Source: Scytalidium lignicola (Eukaryota; Ascomycota; Leotiomycetes). Taken from it: a DNA stretch of 18,400 nucleotides. Under the pieces are notes generated by a model. It made no database searches and was not told where the DNA came from. It worked only from the letters and a program-made list of their open reading frames with translations. Of this stretch, positions 8,626-18,196 are shown in pieces. The translations under genes and the position numbers were made by a program. The stretch spans positions 1-18,400 of the forward strand of contig NCSJ02000550.1 in the NCBI GenBank assembly GCA_002812745.2, given 5' to 3'. How positions within the stretch are numbered: the first letter of the stretch is position 1; the number at the start of each line of letters is the position of its first letter.

Positions 8626-10905
8626 ATGCTTTCTCGACCATCTGGCTGCTGTCGCGTAGTACAGCACCAGCTTCGGACTTCTTCTGATTCAATATGGCTA
8701 TCAGAGGATATGCTCGCGCGATCCTTTCAGAGATTCTGTGCTATTTCTAAGACAGCGAGACGTTATGGAAGCTCTGTGCCAGGCCCGATGGAGAGTAGGA
8801 GGAGGTTGGGCAGAAGGCGCATGGCGCACGCTTCTGAAGCAGTTCCGATCCCTAGACAGCAATTTCCAACATTTTGGGGCACTTTTGAAGATGTAGATAT
8901 GACGCAATGGCACTGGCAACCTCCGAAATCTCGACCTTCCGAGCCCATAAACAATAAGACGTTATTACCGAAGTGGTTGGTAGAATGGGATAATGTCGCT
9001 GAGAACATGCCATTCGAATCAGAAGATTTCCAGATGCTTCAAAATTCGACATTCCAAGGCCAGTTGGAGATCGACATCGAAATCAATAAGTTCCGAGACG
9101 ATATACAGATGGCTACTTCGTCAAAGATAGATGATATCTGCAAGGAGTTCAACCAGAAGCTCAAACATGCCTTGGTACTTGGTCTAGTATCCGATGCTAC
9201 ACTCGAAATCCTGCTTCTTGAAACCACTAAAGTCTTACGTGCAGTCTCTAGAGATATCGCCTCTACCAATTCCCGATGTATCGCACTCTATCTTGCCATT
9301 TGGCAGGGTATCGCCTCATCGAAAGTCGTCCGATCAGTAGACTTTGATGGCCAGGTCTTGGCAACATTTGTTTCCCTTCTGAGTCAACTTCCTAGCACTA
9401 CTGCAATACAATCCATGGCTCGTGAGATTCTTACCTCAGTCTCTAACGTTCAGCTAGAGATCATGATACAGAGTGTAATCTCGTTAGTGAAATCCTGGAT
9501 GTCAGCATGGCTAGAAGATTGTTGTTTGTCGGATTGTCGGCCTTCTCTCAATTCAACCGAAGCAGCTGTGATGGAATCTGATTATCATATCCGGCAACTG
9601 GAGAGTCTAATTATAGGTATGATGGAAGAACCATACTCAGAAAAGGGGATTGCAACCGCTCAAAAATTAATCAAGAGTTGTATGGCGGACATATTATCTG
9701 GAATCGAGAACGTCGCCAAAATCGATCTTGAGATGTCGTCTCTGAAGACTTCAGTGAAAACTCTTGGAGTTGCCCTTGGCAATATCCCTCAGCGTCTCCT
9801 TACTCACATAATACAGACAGGTTCTGACCACGTTTTGCATGAGTATTTCCCTATTGGTGGGCGCAATACCAATTCGTTTCGAGCAGTACGATACTGTTGG
9901 TTATCATTCATTGGCAGGTCTAGATTTGTGGACGATGAGCTTTTTATCAAAGAATGGCAGAAAATGGAGTGCCGCAATGTTTTCTTGAGGGGTCTCAAAA
10001 AATCCGCAACCCCTATTCCACTTACTGCCAGTGAGACCAGTGACCTGGTATTAAGTCGATGGATTAGTCAAGGTTTTCTATCATCAGCTTCTTCTGTCGA
10101 AAATACATTCTCAGCATACGGGCAAGATAGAGAACTTGCACTCCTGCTCAGCGCGATCGACAGGCATCGAGAAAACTTTTGGACAAGGACAAAAGACTTA
10201 GTAAGTCTGCTACACAAACTGGGCCGACACAAGTCTGTATATCAACTCTTCAACCGAATGGCGGACTTAGACTTGAAAGTTCCGGCCTCTCTGGTGGCTT
10301 CAGTCATCGATAATATGAGCGCCTTCAATCCCCGCCTAGGGCTTAATCTATTCAAAATGTATTACCGTATCCGACATGATAACAAGCCACTGCGGGCAGA
10401 TGGGTGTCCTAATCTCATCATCTCTTTGATCAATGATCCTAATATCCATCCCAGAGCAATATGGGATATTCTTGGAATTCCCATGTTGGAGCCTATAAAG
10501 CACCTACGTAAGCCCATCCTTGTCTTGAAACCTCTACCAAAATCAAGGGTAGATCTCATACATAAAATGGCATTAGCTTTTTCTCGCTCTGATAGTCGAT
10601 CTCAGAGGGTAGCCCTTCGCAATGTCATGCAATGTGCGATGTATCTGCGCATGCATCAAGCTGAAGTTCGGCCGGATCTGAGCAAGGCAATCAGCTATGC
10701 TGGAATTACTCGTGAGATTATCCGAGAGCATTGGATAGGAACCGAGAGGCTGAATTGGGCTTTGGGTATCATCTCATGGATTGAAGGGAAAGAGGTCGCT
10801 CAGACAGTAGATAAAGCTGCTCAGAGATGGAGGGAGAACCTGGTGCAGAAACAAAGATCGCATAGACGTGAGAGTAACGTATTGAAGGTTGGGCCAATAG
10901 AGTAG
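8626..10905 (+). CDS. Unknown protein with probable mitochondrial targeting and PPR-like helices (759 aa)
   Basis: An uninterrupted frame with its first ATG at 8626 encodes 759 aa; the frame opens at 8584 but has no earlier ATG. I do not recognise the family with confidence. The first roughly 90 residues are rich in Arg and Ser with almost no acidic residues in clusters (a stretch near 68-75 is Arg-rich), like a mitochondrial presequence, and are followed by an aromatic section (TQWHWQP near residue 105). The remainder is alpha-helical in character. Around residues 515-620, phrases such as LLHKLGRHKSVYQLFNRM followed by degenerate 35-residue-like spacing look like pentatricopeptide (PPR) repeats, which in fungi mark mitochondrial RNA-binding expression factors. 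That role is inference only. No transmembrane segment stands out. It lacks introns, unlike its neighbours, and ends 175 bp from the convergent TRM82 stop. Confidence 0.8.
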   Translation: MLSRPSGCCRVVQHQLRTSSDSIWLSEDMLARSFQRFCAISKTARRYGSSVPGPMESRRRLGRRRMAHASEAVPIPRQQFPTFWGTFEDVDMTQWHWQPPKSRPSEPINNKTLLPKWLVEWDNVAENMPFESEDFQMLQNSTFQGQLEIDIEINKFRDDIQMATSSKIDDICKEFNQKLKHALVLGLVSDATLEILLLETTKVLRAVSRDIASTNSRCIALYLAIWQGIASSKVVRSVDFDGQVLATFVSLLSQLPSTTAIQSMAREILTSVSNVQLEIMIQSVISLVKSWMSAWLEDCCLSDCRPSLNSTEAAVMESDYHIRQLESLIIGMMEEPYSEKGIATAQKLIKSCMADILSGIENVAKIDLEMSSLKTSVKTLGVALGNIPQRLLTHIIQTGSDHVLHEYFPIGGRNTNSFRAVRYCWLSFIGRSRFVDDELFIKEWQKMECRNVFLRGLKKSATPIPLTASETSDLVLSRWISQGFLSSASSVENTFSAYGQDRELALLLSAIDRHRENFWTRTKDLVSLLHKLGRHKSVYQLFNRMADLDLKVPASLVASVIDNMSAFNPRLGLNLFKMYYRIRHDNKPLRADGCPNLIISLINDPNIHPRAIWDILGIPMLEPIKHLRKPILVLKPLPKSRVDLIHKMALAFSRSDSRSQRVALRNVMQCAMYLRMHQAEVRPDLSKAISYAGITREIIREHWIGTERLNWALGIISWIEGKEVAQTVDKAAQRWRENLVQKQRSHRRESNVLKVGPIE

Positions 10906-11080
10906 TTAATAACGTAGAGTGTTCATGTTTTGGGGTTAATTTCCTACACGATGTTTATATATAATACAGTAATGTATCATTAAACAGACCGTGGTTTGGC
11001 TCCCATTCGAGTGTCTCTTTTGACAGGTTATAACTAGTGTATAATATTGTGCTACTCACCCTCATATGATGTTTATTATC

Positions 11081-12811
11081 CTATTCATCCGCTTGGATAC
11101 CTCCCTCTCTTTTCCGTAAGCTCTCGAGACTGTACAGCATTTCTTTAAACCGACCATTCCCACCCTGATCTTCTAGCTCTGTTTCGTAGCCTTCGACTAT
11201 TTGAAACATTAAACCATTATTCCATCCTCCGCCCATGTACGTGAAACATTGCAATGGATTGACAGTATCGTTCTTTTCTCTAAGCTTAGTCGTTGAACCT
11301 GGGGAGTGAACAACATCGATTGAAACAATTACAGACAATCTTTCCGCAGATGAAGCATTTACGGCCACAGAAAGCGCATTTCCAACTAAGTTTAGTGTTT
11401 GAAGATGCTCGAGATGATTCTTATCCGTCAGGACGAATATGAGTAAAGCAGGTACACTACAAACCATCAGTAATGTTCCATCAATTATGAATATTGCAAC
11501 GTTGTGTCTTACCCTTCGCAGGTTACTATAATCACATCTCTAGTGGAGTTATCTAAAGTCTGTTGTGCATGATAGATGTTAGACACAGCGATCATCCTTG
11601 ATGGTCTCCAGATGTCATTTGATGTGGCAGTGTCCTCGGGTATGGTGTCTAAGTCTAGCAGAGTATCAGTGTAAACAGATAGATTTTCCCTGAAAATCAA
11701 TCCTCCGACTCTCCAATCCCATACAAATAGAGCATTCTCTCCCCCACCAGAAATTAATATATCAGGTCGTGTTTTTGGAACACAGAGTCGACTGACAAAC
11801 TCGTTGTGTCCAAGACAGAAGCTTTCTATTACGTGGGATTGAGGAAGTCCACGAGAGATCCTGATATGCTCATCCCTATCAGCTGTAATAATATAGTCTC
11901 TACCGTTCAACGTTACCAGAGTAAGATCAGTCAGCATTGACACATGGCCAAGTAAAACTTGATGCTCAAAATCTGGCCCTGATTTCTCAGTAACATGATC
12001 GCTGTGTCTAAGTTGATTTTGGAGTGCTTTAAGGTTTCTGACGGAATGCACTGTCAGGTCACTGGCCGCTGGTTTAAAAGGTTTCGACTTCGGAGTCAAG
12101 CTAGACTTCTTAATGCTATTTAAATTTTCCGTTTTGTCTTTAGGTTCATCTGACGGCGTTTTCGTTTCAATCAGTGGAAGAGCATAAACATCACCAAATT
12201 TATCCGCACTGATAATGATAGAGTCATCCTTCGTAATAGCAATTGCACATGGACGCTTGGGCATAACACTGTTATCAGTCAGCTAAGTTTCCTACCACGG
12301 AATTGTGTTCTAAATACCGCCGACTTATCTCATTTAGAGAATATCTAGAGTTATCAATGCTCTCCCATTCAAAGACTCTTATGCTCTTTTCTTCTCCAGT
12401 GGTAGCTACAAGGTGTTCACCATTGCTTGTAGCAGCCATAGTGATGATTGTTGGGCCACCAGGTTTAGATAGGGCAGGACTAGTTGTGACTCCAGTTGAT
12501 TTGCTCTCATATTTCTCCTGTGAGTCCTCATTTTCCACCTTAGGATTTGATAATCTTCTTCTCTTTGCTTGGGGGCTAGAACTCTCTAAATCATTGACCG
12601 ACGTTTCACGAACTTCGTCTTTGCTTGACATTACAGTAGTAGCTCTGTATCTCGAAGCAGAAGAACTGGCATCTTGCGGTATCTGAGAACTCCATGTCGA
12701 AAGTAGGGTGCCATTTTCAAGATTGAATGCATCTATATTTGCGCCGCGAGCAGCAACAAGAATATTACCACACGTTTGAAGGCATTGGTACGGCATTGGT
12801 AAGGCCGCCAT
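11081..12811 (-). CDS. TRM82: tRNA (guanine-N7)-methyltransferase non-catalytic WD-repeat subunit, 3 exons
   Basis: Minus-strand exons 12318-12811, 11513-12268 and 11081-11456 give 541 aa. In yeast Trm82 (human WDR4) partners the catalytic Trm8 (METTL1) to make m7G46 in the tRNA variable loop and stabilises it. Supporting phrases are MPKRPCAIAI, DKFGDVYALPL, LLGHVSMLTDL, ITADRDEHIRISR, FCLGHNEFVSRLC, LISGGGENALFVWDW and VTCEGVPALLIF, in the order seen in fungal Trm82 WD repeats. A basic nuclear-localisation-like stretch (AKRRRL, residues 82-87) sits in a low-complexity insert between the first beta strands. Intron 1 is 49 nt (12269-12317, donor GTATTT, branch GCTGAC); reading through it hits a stop, while a donor further in would leave only 27 nt. 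Intron 2 is 56 nt. Length exceeds yeast Trm82 (444 aa) mainly through loops. Start ATG 12811 is followed by a typical short beta-strand N-terminus. Confidence 0.9.
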
Positions 12812-13181
12812 ATTCGGAGACGACGTCTCAAACCATATTCCAGCTCCCGAAATCTGCTTCTAGGTTGTATTTATCAATTCCCGTGATTTTCTGCCTCAAG
12901 AAGTCTCTAATAGATATAGCATTGCTATACCTTTACAATACATAGAAGCTCGAAATTTCCGACCAGGGGCAAGATGCTCTGTCCAATCAGAATCTATTGA
13001 GCTCCTGCTCATGTAATCGACCGTAGCGCGGATACTAGCGGAGCCCTATCGATGCGCACAACAACAAAAAAAAGGCGCGAAACTTAGAATTATCAACAGC
13101 TTCGATATCCGAGTACACATCTCAAAATTCAATTTATACAACATCTGACCCTTAAACATCCTACCTTCATCATAAGAAGAT
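12812..13181. promoter_or_regulatory. Divergent promoter region, TRM82 / RPP0
   Basis: These 370 bp separate the two start codons, so both promoters and leaders lie here. A good CCAATCAG box (12983-12990) sits near the middle, suitable for the CCAAT-binding complex in either direction. An inverted repeat GAGACG-A-CGTCTC (12817-12829), including GACGTC, lies just upstream of the TRM82 ATG. A short A-run (about 13065-13072) precedes GGCGCGAAA. No RNA gene or further ORF is supported. Confidence 0.5.
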
Positions 13182-14230
13182 ATGGGGGGCAGATCCGAGA
13201 ACAAGGCCGGCTACTTCGACAAGCTGAAAGGCTTGCTTGAAGAGTACAAGAGCATTTTCATTGTTGGCGTTGATAATGTGTAAGCTTAATCTTATGAGAG
13301 TGTATTGGGGAAATTGCTAACAAGGTAATAGCTCTTCCCAACAGATGCACGAAATTCGACATGCCCTCCGAGGCGAGGGTGTTGTCTTGATGGGCAAGAA
13401 CACTATGGTGAGTATGGCTGTGATACTGGGAATGCAATTGTTTCTCACTCTCAATTCTTTAGGTTCGTCGTGCCATCAAGGGCTTTATTTCAGAAAGCCC
13501 AGAGTACGAACGCCTTCTTCCATTTGTCAAGGGTAATGTCGGATTTGTCTTCACCAACGCCGATTTGAAGACCATCCGTGACAAGATTCTTGACAACAAA
13601 GTTGCTGCTCCTGCCAGAGCTGGTGCCGTTGCTCCTGCAGATGTGTTTATCCCAGCTGGTAACACTGGTATGGAACCTGGTAAGACATCTTTCTTCCAGG
13701 CTCTCGGTGTCCCCACCAAGATTGCTCGTGGTACTATCGAAATTACGACCGATTTGAAGTTGGTCGAGGCAGGAAGCAAGGTTGGAGCGTCTGAGGCTAC
13801 CCTTCTCAATATGCTTAACATTTCTCCCTTCACCTATGGTATGGGAATTACTCAGGTGTACGACCAGGGAAATACTTTTCCACCAAACGTTCTAGATATT
13901 GAAGAGTCCCAGCTTCTTAAGGCCTTCTCCAGCGCAATCACCACCATTGCTTGCATTTCTTTGGCTGCAAACTTCCCAACTCTTCCATCAGTCATGCACT
14001 CCGTTGTCAACTCGTACAAGAAGGTTCTGGCCGTTGCCGTTGAAACTGAATACAGCTGGCCCGAAATTGAAGAGTTGAAGGACCGGATAGCAAACCCAGA
14101 TGCTTATGCATCTACCGCTGTTGCGACCACCTCGGATGCTGCTCCTGCTGCGGAGGCTGCTAAGGAGGAGGAGAAGGAGGAGGAAGCTGAAGAGTCAGGA
14201 GATGAGGGTTTCGGTGGGTTATTCGACTAA
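13182..14230 (+). CDS. RPP0: 60S acidic ribosomal protein P0 (uL10), 3 exons
   Basis: Exons 13182-13279, 13332-13407 and 13463-14230 encode 313 aa, the usual fungal length. P0 binds 25S rRNA and carries the P1/P2 dimers, forming the stalk that recruits translational GTPases such as eEF2. The N-terminal L10 domain is clear: [83 protein letters not shown] and [11 protein letters not shown], then the P1/P2-binding helices, a short Ala hinge and an acidic tail. Introns are 52 and 55 nt; the first has branch GCTAAC. The C-terminus reads [13 protein letters not shown], not the common EESDDDMGFGLFD. Codon choice appears biased to C-ending codons in Lys/Asn/Phe positions, as expected of a highly expressed gene. 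It diverges from TRM82 and converges with MSH1. Confidence 0.97.
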
Positions 14231-14638
14231 ATATTGACATTGATTCTGTATATTCGATGGGGGCATTTGGAATGGGCTACAACAGAGATCATGGGGTTAC
14301 TTCCAACTGCATTTTGCTGGTACTCTAGAGTAGTATAATCCTACCGGATCCATGGCCGATCAAGAGTCTCAGTTGCTGTGCTTGTTATTTGCAGGTGAAC
14401 TCGAATTATAGACAGCAAAATTGCGAAAGGTCAGTTGCATTTTCTTTGGCTCTTTTTCAGTTAAACTATATTGAGTATCGTGATGATCCCCTAAAAAGCT
14501 TTTTAACCCTTAATGGTGCTCTCAAGCCCTTGAAGACTNAAAAAACAACAACTCTAATTTTTTCCTGACTATGCTCTCAATATTTTTATCATTTTATTTT
14601 ACACGGCCAATACTATTAGGATATATAAACTAACAATG
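14231..14638. other. Tail-to-tail intergenic region, RPP0 / MSH1
   Basis: This 408-bp spacer should hold the 3' UTRs of both converging genes. It turns AT-rich towards the MSH1 side (about 14555-14638), with an ambiguous base at 14539 next to an A-run. I see no gene, RNA or clear repeat in it. Confidence 0.6.
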
Positions 14639-17600
14639 TTATATAGTCTTTGCCATTTTTAATACGTCTCTTGCAACGCATATTGCCTCTTGTGGAAGCC
14701 CTGCCAACATAGCAACCCTGAGTGCATGGCTTTGTCTGTTGATACCCTGCCTCAGCTTGTGAATGTATCGAAATCCTCCATCCCGATTACTGTCCTCCTC
14801 CACATCTGTACAGTAAAATCCAATTTTGCTCATATCTTTTGCTATTGCCATATCCGCTAGAGCATGAAAATGTGTGGCAAATAGCGTTCTGCACTTGTTA
14901 ACGTAATACAAATGATGTAGACAAGCAAAGGCGACTGCGGTTCCATCGACTGGTGTTGTGCCCCGTCCGACCTCATCCATAATGACAAACGATCTTGCTG
15001 TAGCCTGCCTTAATATAGCTGCGGTTTCGAGCATCTCTACCATGAACGTAGACTGATCTCGGTATAGGTTGTCTGCCGAACCCATACGACTAAATATTTG
15101 GTCCACAATACCGATCTCTGCATATTCTGCAGGCACAAAAGACCCCAGTTGAGCCAGAATGGTGATTAATGCATTTTGCCTCAAAAAGGTACTTTTCCCA
15201 GCCATGTTAGGCCCCGTTATCATCCATACTGGTTGCTGGTCTCCGATGAAACAGTCATTGCTGGTAAAACTACGACCCTCTTCTTGGAGGCCCCCTTCGA
15301 CTGTTGGATGACGCCCACCAATTATCTTATGTACGTTACTTTGATTTAGGATTGGCCTAGTCCAACCCTTCTCATCTGCAAGCGTAGCAAAAGAGGTAGC
15401 AATATCTAGTTCGTCAAGGACGGTAGCATTACGGCGTAACTTCACAAGGTTGACAATAACTAGCTCTCGAAGATCGTGAAAGACCCGTTGCTCCTCAGTC
15501 CTAATCTGGACCCTGCATTGATCAATCTCTTGCCCTAGCCTTGTCCATTCGGGGTGGTGAAATGAATGGGTACTTTTGCTTGAACTGACACTTTTAAGCC
15601 CTGTAAGCTGTTTCCTGGTATCTCTTCCCTTAACATGGCAGATGTGACCCAAACCTGGGGTAAATTTCAATGTGAGACTTGTCACACCTAGCCGATCAGA
15701 GAGCTTCCGTGTTAGGTTGGTTTTTTCCTCCCCTAGTCTAGCGAGTTCCTGGTGTAGACTTTCTAGAGCGTGGCTCGCCCCAGGCTTCATGATCCAAAAC
15801 TCCCTGTCATCGGAATAGTGGTCTTTAATACTCGTAGGTTTTTTCTTCCTTGTCCCCTTGGGAAGGACTGCTGTATCCTCCTTCGAACCTTGTGAATTGA
15901 CAACTTGATGCGCCAACGCCTGCAATTCCTGTGCTTCTCCTTCCTCAAGAAAGTGCTGCTGTTCAACGCCTTCTTCGTCTACTGAGGATTTGATCTGGCT
16001 AGCAAGCGTACAAGGGCCGTCAAGGATGATACGTGATATCAATGGTTTGATGCAGTCTTGCTGAACGCTACGTGCGGTGAGCAATGTTGAAAGATCTTGG
16101 GTTGCATATATCGTATTTGCTAGCCCTAGTAAATCGTCAGGATCACCTCGGCCAAACGCAAACTTCTGTAAGAGTCGATGAGAATCGTGACACCGTCTCA
16201 GCAGTAGAACAATACGCTCTCGGATTTCTTCATCCGCAAGCATCCAAGACACTAGATCCAGCCTTGAATTGATAACGTCCAGGGATGTGGATGGAGACGC
16301 TATGAAGGGGTCAGTGAACGCCCTTTGAAAATCCAGACCAAAATATCTCCAGTGTATAAAACTTACTGAGCCATCTTTCCAACAACCTGGCCCCTCCCTT
16401 AGTGACCGTTCGTCGTATGGTATGTAGCAAACTACCGGTGAATAGATCGTCAATCAAAGTTTTCTTGATTTCTAAAGCTTTCATAGTGTTCCTATCAATG
16501 CTCATGACATCAAGTTGTCTAGAGGGTGGTTGAAGCTTCATATCTGAACCCTGCAGTGCCGTGTGAACATAGTGAAGGAGCATGCTACCAGCTTTAACTT
16601 CATAGGGGGAAAAATTATTGATCAAGGGAGTGGGAATTGGCGATTCTAGCATAAAAGACCACTCCGAAATTGACTGATAGTTGTCTGGCTTTACATATGT
16701 GATCACGTGTCTATCCTCAGCAAGGGCGGCAAAAATCCCGTGATCTCTGAGACTCTGAAGATTTTCATCCAGTACAATTTCACGGGGACTAACTCGAGCC
16801 AGGAAAGAAGGAAGAGCAGAGAGAGTGGTTAACTGGGTTAGGAATTGGCCCGTGGACAAATCCATCCATGCAAGACCAATCTGCGAGGACGCACTAAGAG
16901 CAACCAAAGGGGTGTAGTCATCTCCGGTGATCTGGACACCATGTAGTGAAGTGGCATCTTCGATGTGCACAGCCAGAACATAATTGTTGCTGAACGGATC
17001 CATGAAATTCTCATCAATCAGGGTGCCCGGCGTGATGACGCGAGCGACTCTTCGGTCATGAAGTAGCCCGCCTGCCTTTACTTTGGTCGATGGGTCATTA
17101 GGAAATTCTTCGGCAATAGCAACGTAACGGTTGAGGTCCTGAACCAGGATTTTGAGATATCTGTCAAGCTGAAAGAAAGGGAATCCAGCCTATAAACTGG
17201 ATGCGTCAAAAGATCATGAACTCAAGAAAAAGGACAAACAGCAATGTACCATCTCTGAAAATGCTTACCATGGATACGGAGCTAGCCGTAGTTGCTCTCT
17301 TGATCTTCTTCTGGGCTACTTTCAGGTTCAGCAGCGGACCGAATTCGTCCGCCTGTTCAAAGTACATCTCGTAGAAGNCGCCTACGCGGGTCAGGAGCAC
17401 ACAATTTTCAAACTTGTGCATGTTGTGGCGCGCCTGCAGGAGCACGGTGGGATAGGTAGGCTCGTCATCCTCTTTTGGCAGGGGCTCCAGTGGCAGAAGG
17501 CCTTGCGGCAGGTCATCTAATTTGACTGTAGTCTTAGAGCTCTTGAACCTGCTCTGCGAGGACCCAAGCTGGCAGCGCGGGACGAGGCTCGAAGAGCCAC

Positions 17601-17712
17601 GGGAGGGATATGGGTAGCTACATAAGAGACGTGACTGACCGCGAGGCTGGCCACGACCAGCAATGCGGGATACCACTCGAGGGACTCGGCCATGCGCGCA
17701 CCGATTGAGCAT
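14639..17712 (-). CDS. MSH1: Mitochondrial DNA mismatch-repair protein MutS homologue, 3 exons
   Basis: Minus-strand exons 17269-17712, 16367-17189 and 14639-16299 give 975 aa (yeast Msh1 is 959). The ATG at 17712 is the first after an in-frame stop. The first 60 residues are rich in Arg and Ser and poor in acidic residues, as in a mitochondrial presequence. Domain I holds the mismatch-reading motif Phe113-Tyr-Glu115 (GXFYEMYFEQAD); its preceding residue is undetermined because of an N at 17378. The connector and lever/clamp regions follow (GLAWMDLSTGQF, GARLLERWL, SRLDLVSW). The ATPase has Walker A TGPNMAGKS (785-792), DQSTFMVEM, Walker B FVIMDEVGRGT (860-870) and ATHFHAL (897-903). Msh1 guards mitochondrial DNA stability. 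Introns are 79 and 67 nt; the joins restore SM-AGFPFFQLDRYL and RWL-TSPSTSLD. Alternatives such as a nuclear MSH are unlikely given the presequence and C-terminus. Confidence 0.95.
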
Positions 17713-18196
17713 CAGGCATGCTTTTTAGCAGCGAGGTGAAGGCGCTGGGGAAGGAGAGACGAGTTGGAAGCGAAAGAGACCAGGAGAAAGGGTTAGGAAT
17801 CAAAAAGAGACGCGTCTATGATTAATAATTTCACCACGACATAGAAAGCGAGTACTGTACTTCTGGACGGTGTAGAGAGGGTGTCGGATGCTGTTGCAAC
17901 GCAAATGGCAGCCACAGGCATCAACCGGCCGTGGATTCATGAGGGGTTCTTCTGCTTACTCATGCAGCAACAGTAAGTTATTAGTTAACTGACGCAGGCA
18001 CAGGCCAAAAAGTGCAACAGCTGCAGCCCCCGACCGAGCAAAGGTTTCGCAAAACGAAGAGAAGGGGGGACCCTGCGGTGAAGCAAACAAAAAGCCATGA
18101 GCTTAACTTTAGGAAACTTAACTAGTTAATAGATGTGGCATGGAGTTGGTAAGCAGACTGCCAGCGCGATTGCTGTTGAAGGAGCCTTTAAGCTTA
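17713..18196. other. Region upstream of MSH1, before the putative transposon end
   Basis: These 484 bp carry the MSH1 promoter and no recognisable gene. Features seen are a 10-bp palindrome with ACGCGT (17808-17817), a 12-bp palindrome TTAACTAGTTAA (18118-18129) and a 10-bp palindrome TTAAGCTTAA (18188-18197) immediately at the start of the putative mobile element. Confidence 0.5.
17808..17817. promoter_or_regulatory. MluI cell-cycle box palindrome (AGACGCGTCT) upstream of MSH1
   Basis: ACGCGT at 17810-17815 is the core MCB site recognised by MBF-type APSES/Swi6 complexes that drive G1/S expression of replication and repair genes in fungi. It is embedded in a perfect 10-bp palindrome and lies about 98 bp upstream of the MSH1 ATG, a position suited to a promoter element. 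Activity is inferred from the motif and position only. Confidence 0.4.

Noticed and set aside
8701..9269. Several minus-strand frames inside the 8626-10905 gene
   Set aside because: They are short, mutually overlapping and lie opposite a 759-codon plus-strand frame that has coding character.
12270..12305. A 27-nt intron in TRM82 with donor GTAGGA
   Set aside because: It is too short for a fungal intron and gives the wrong phase; the 49-nt intron from 12317 restores the conserved RR-V-MPKRP join.
17618..17803. Minus-strand frame starting at 17803 upstream of MSH1
   Set aside because: It is in a different frame from MSH1, which already has a proper start after an in-frame stop; the composition is Ser/Pro-rich noise.
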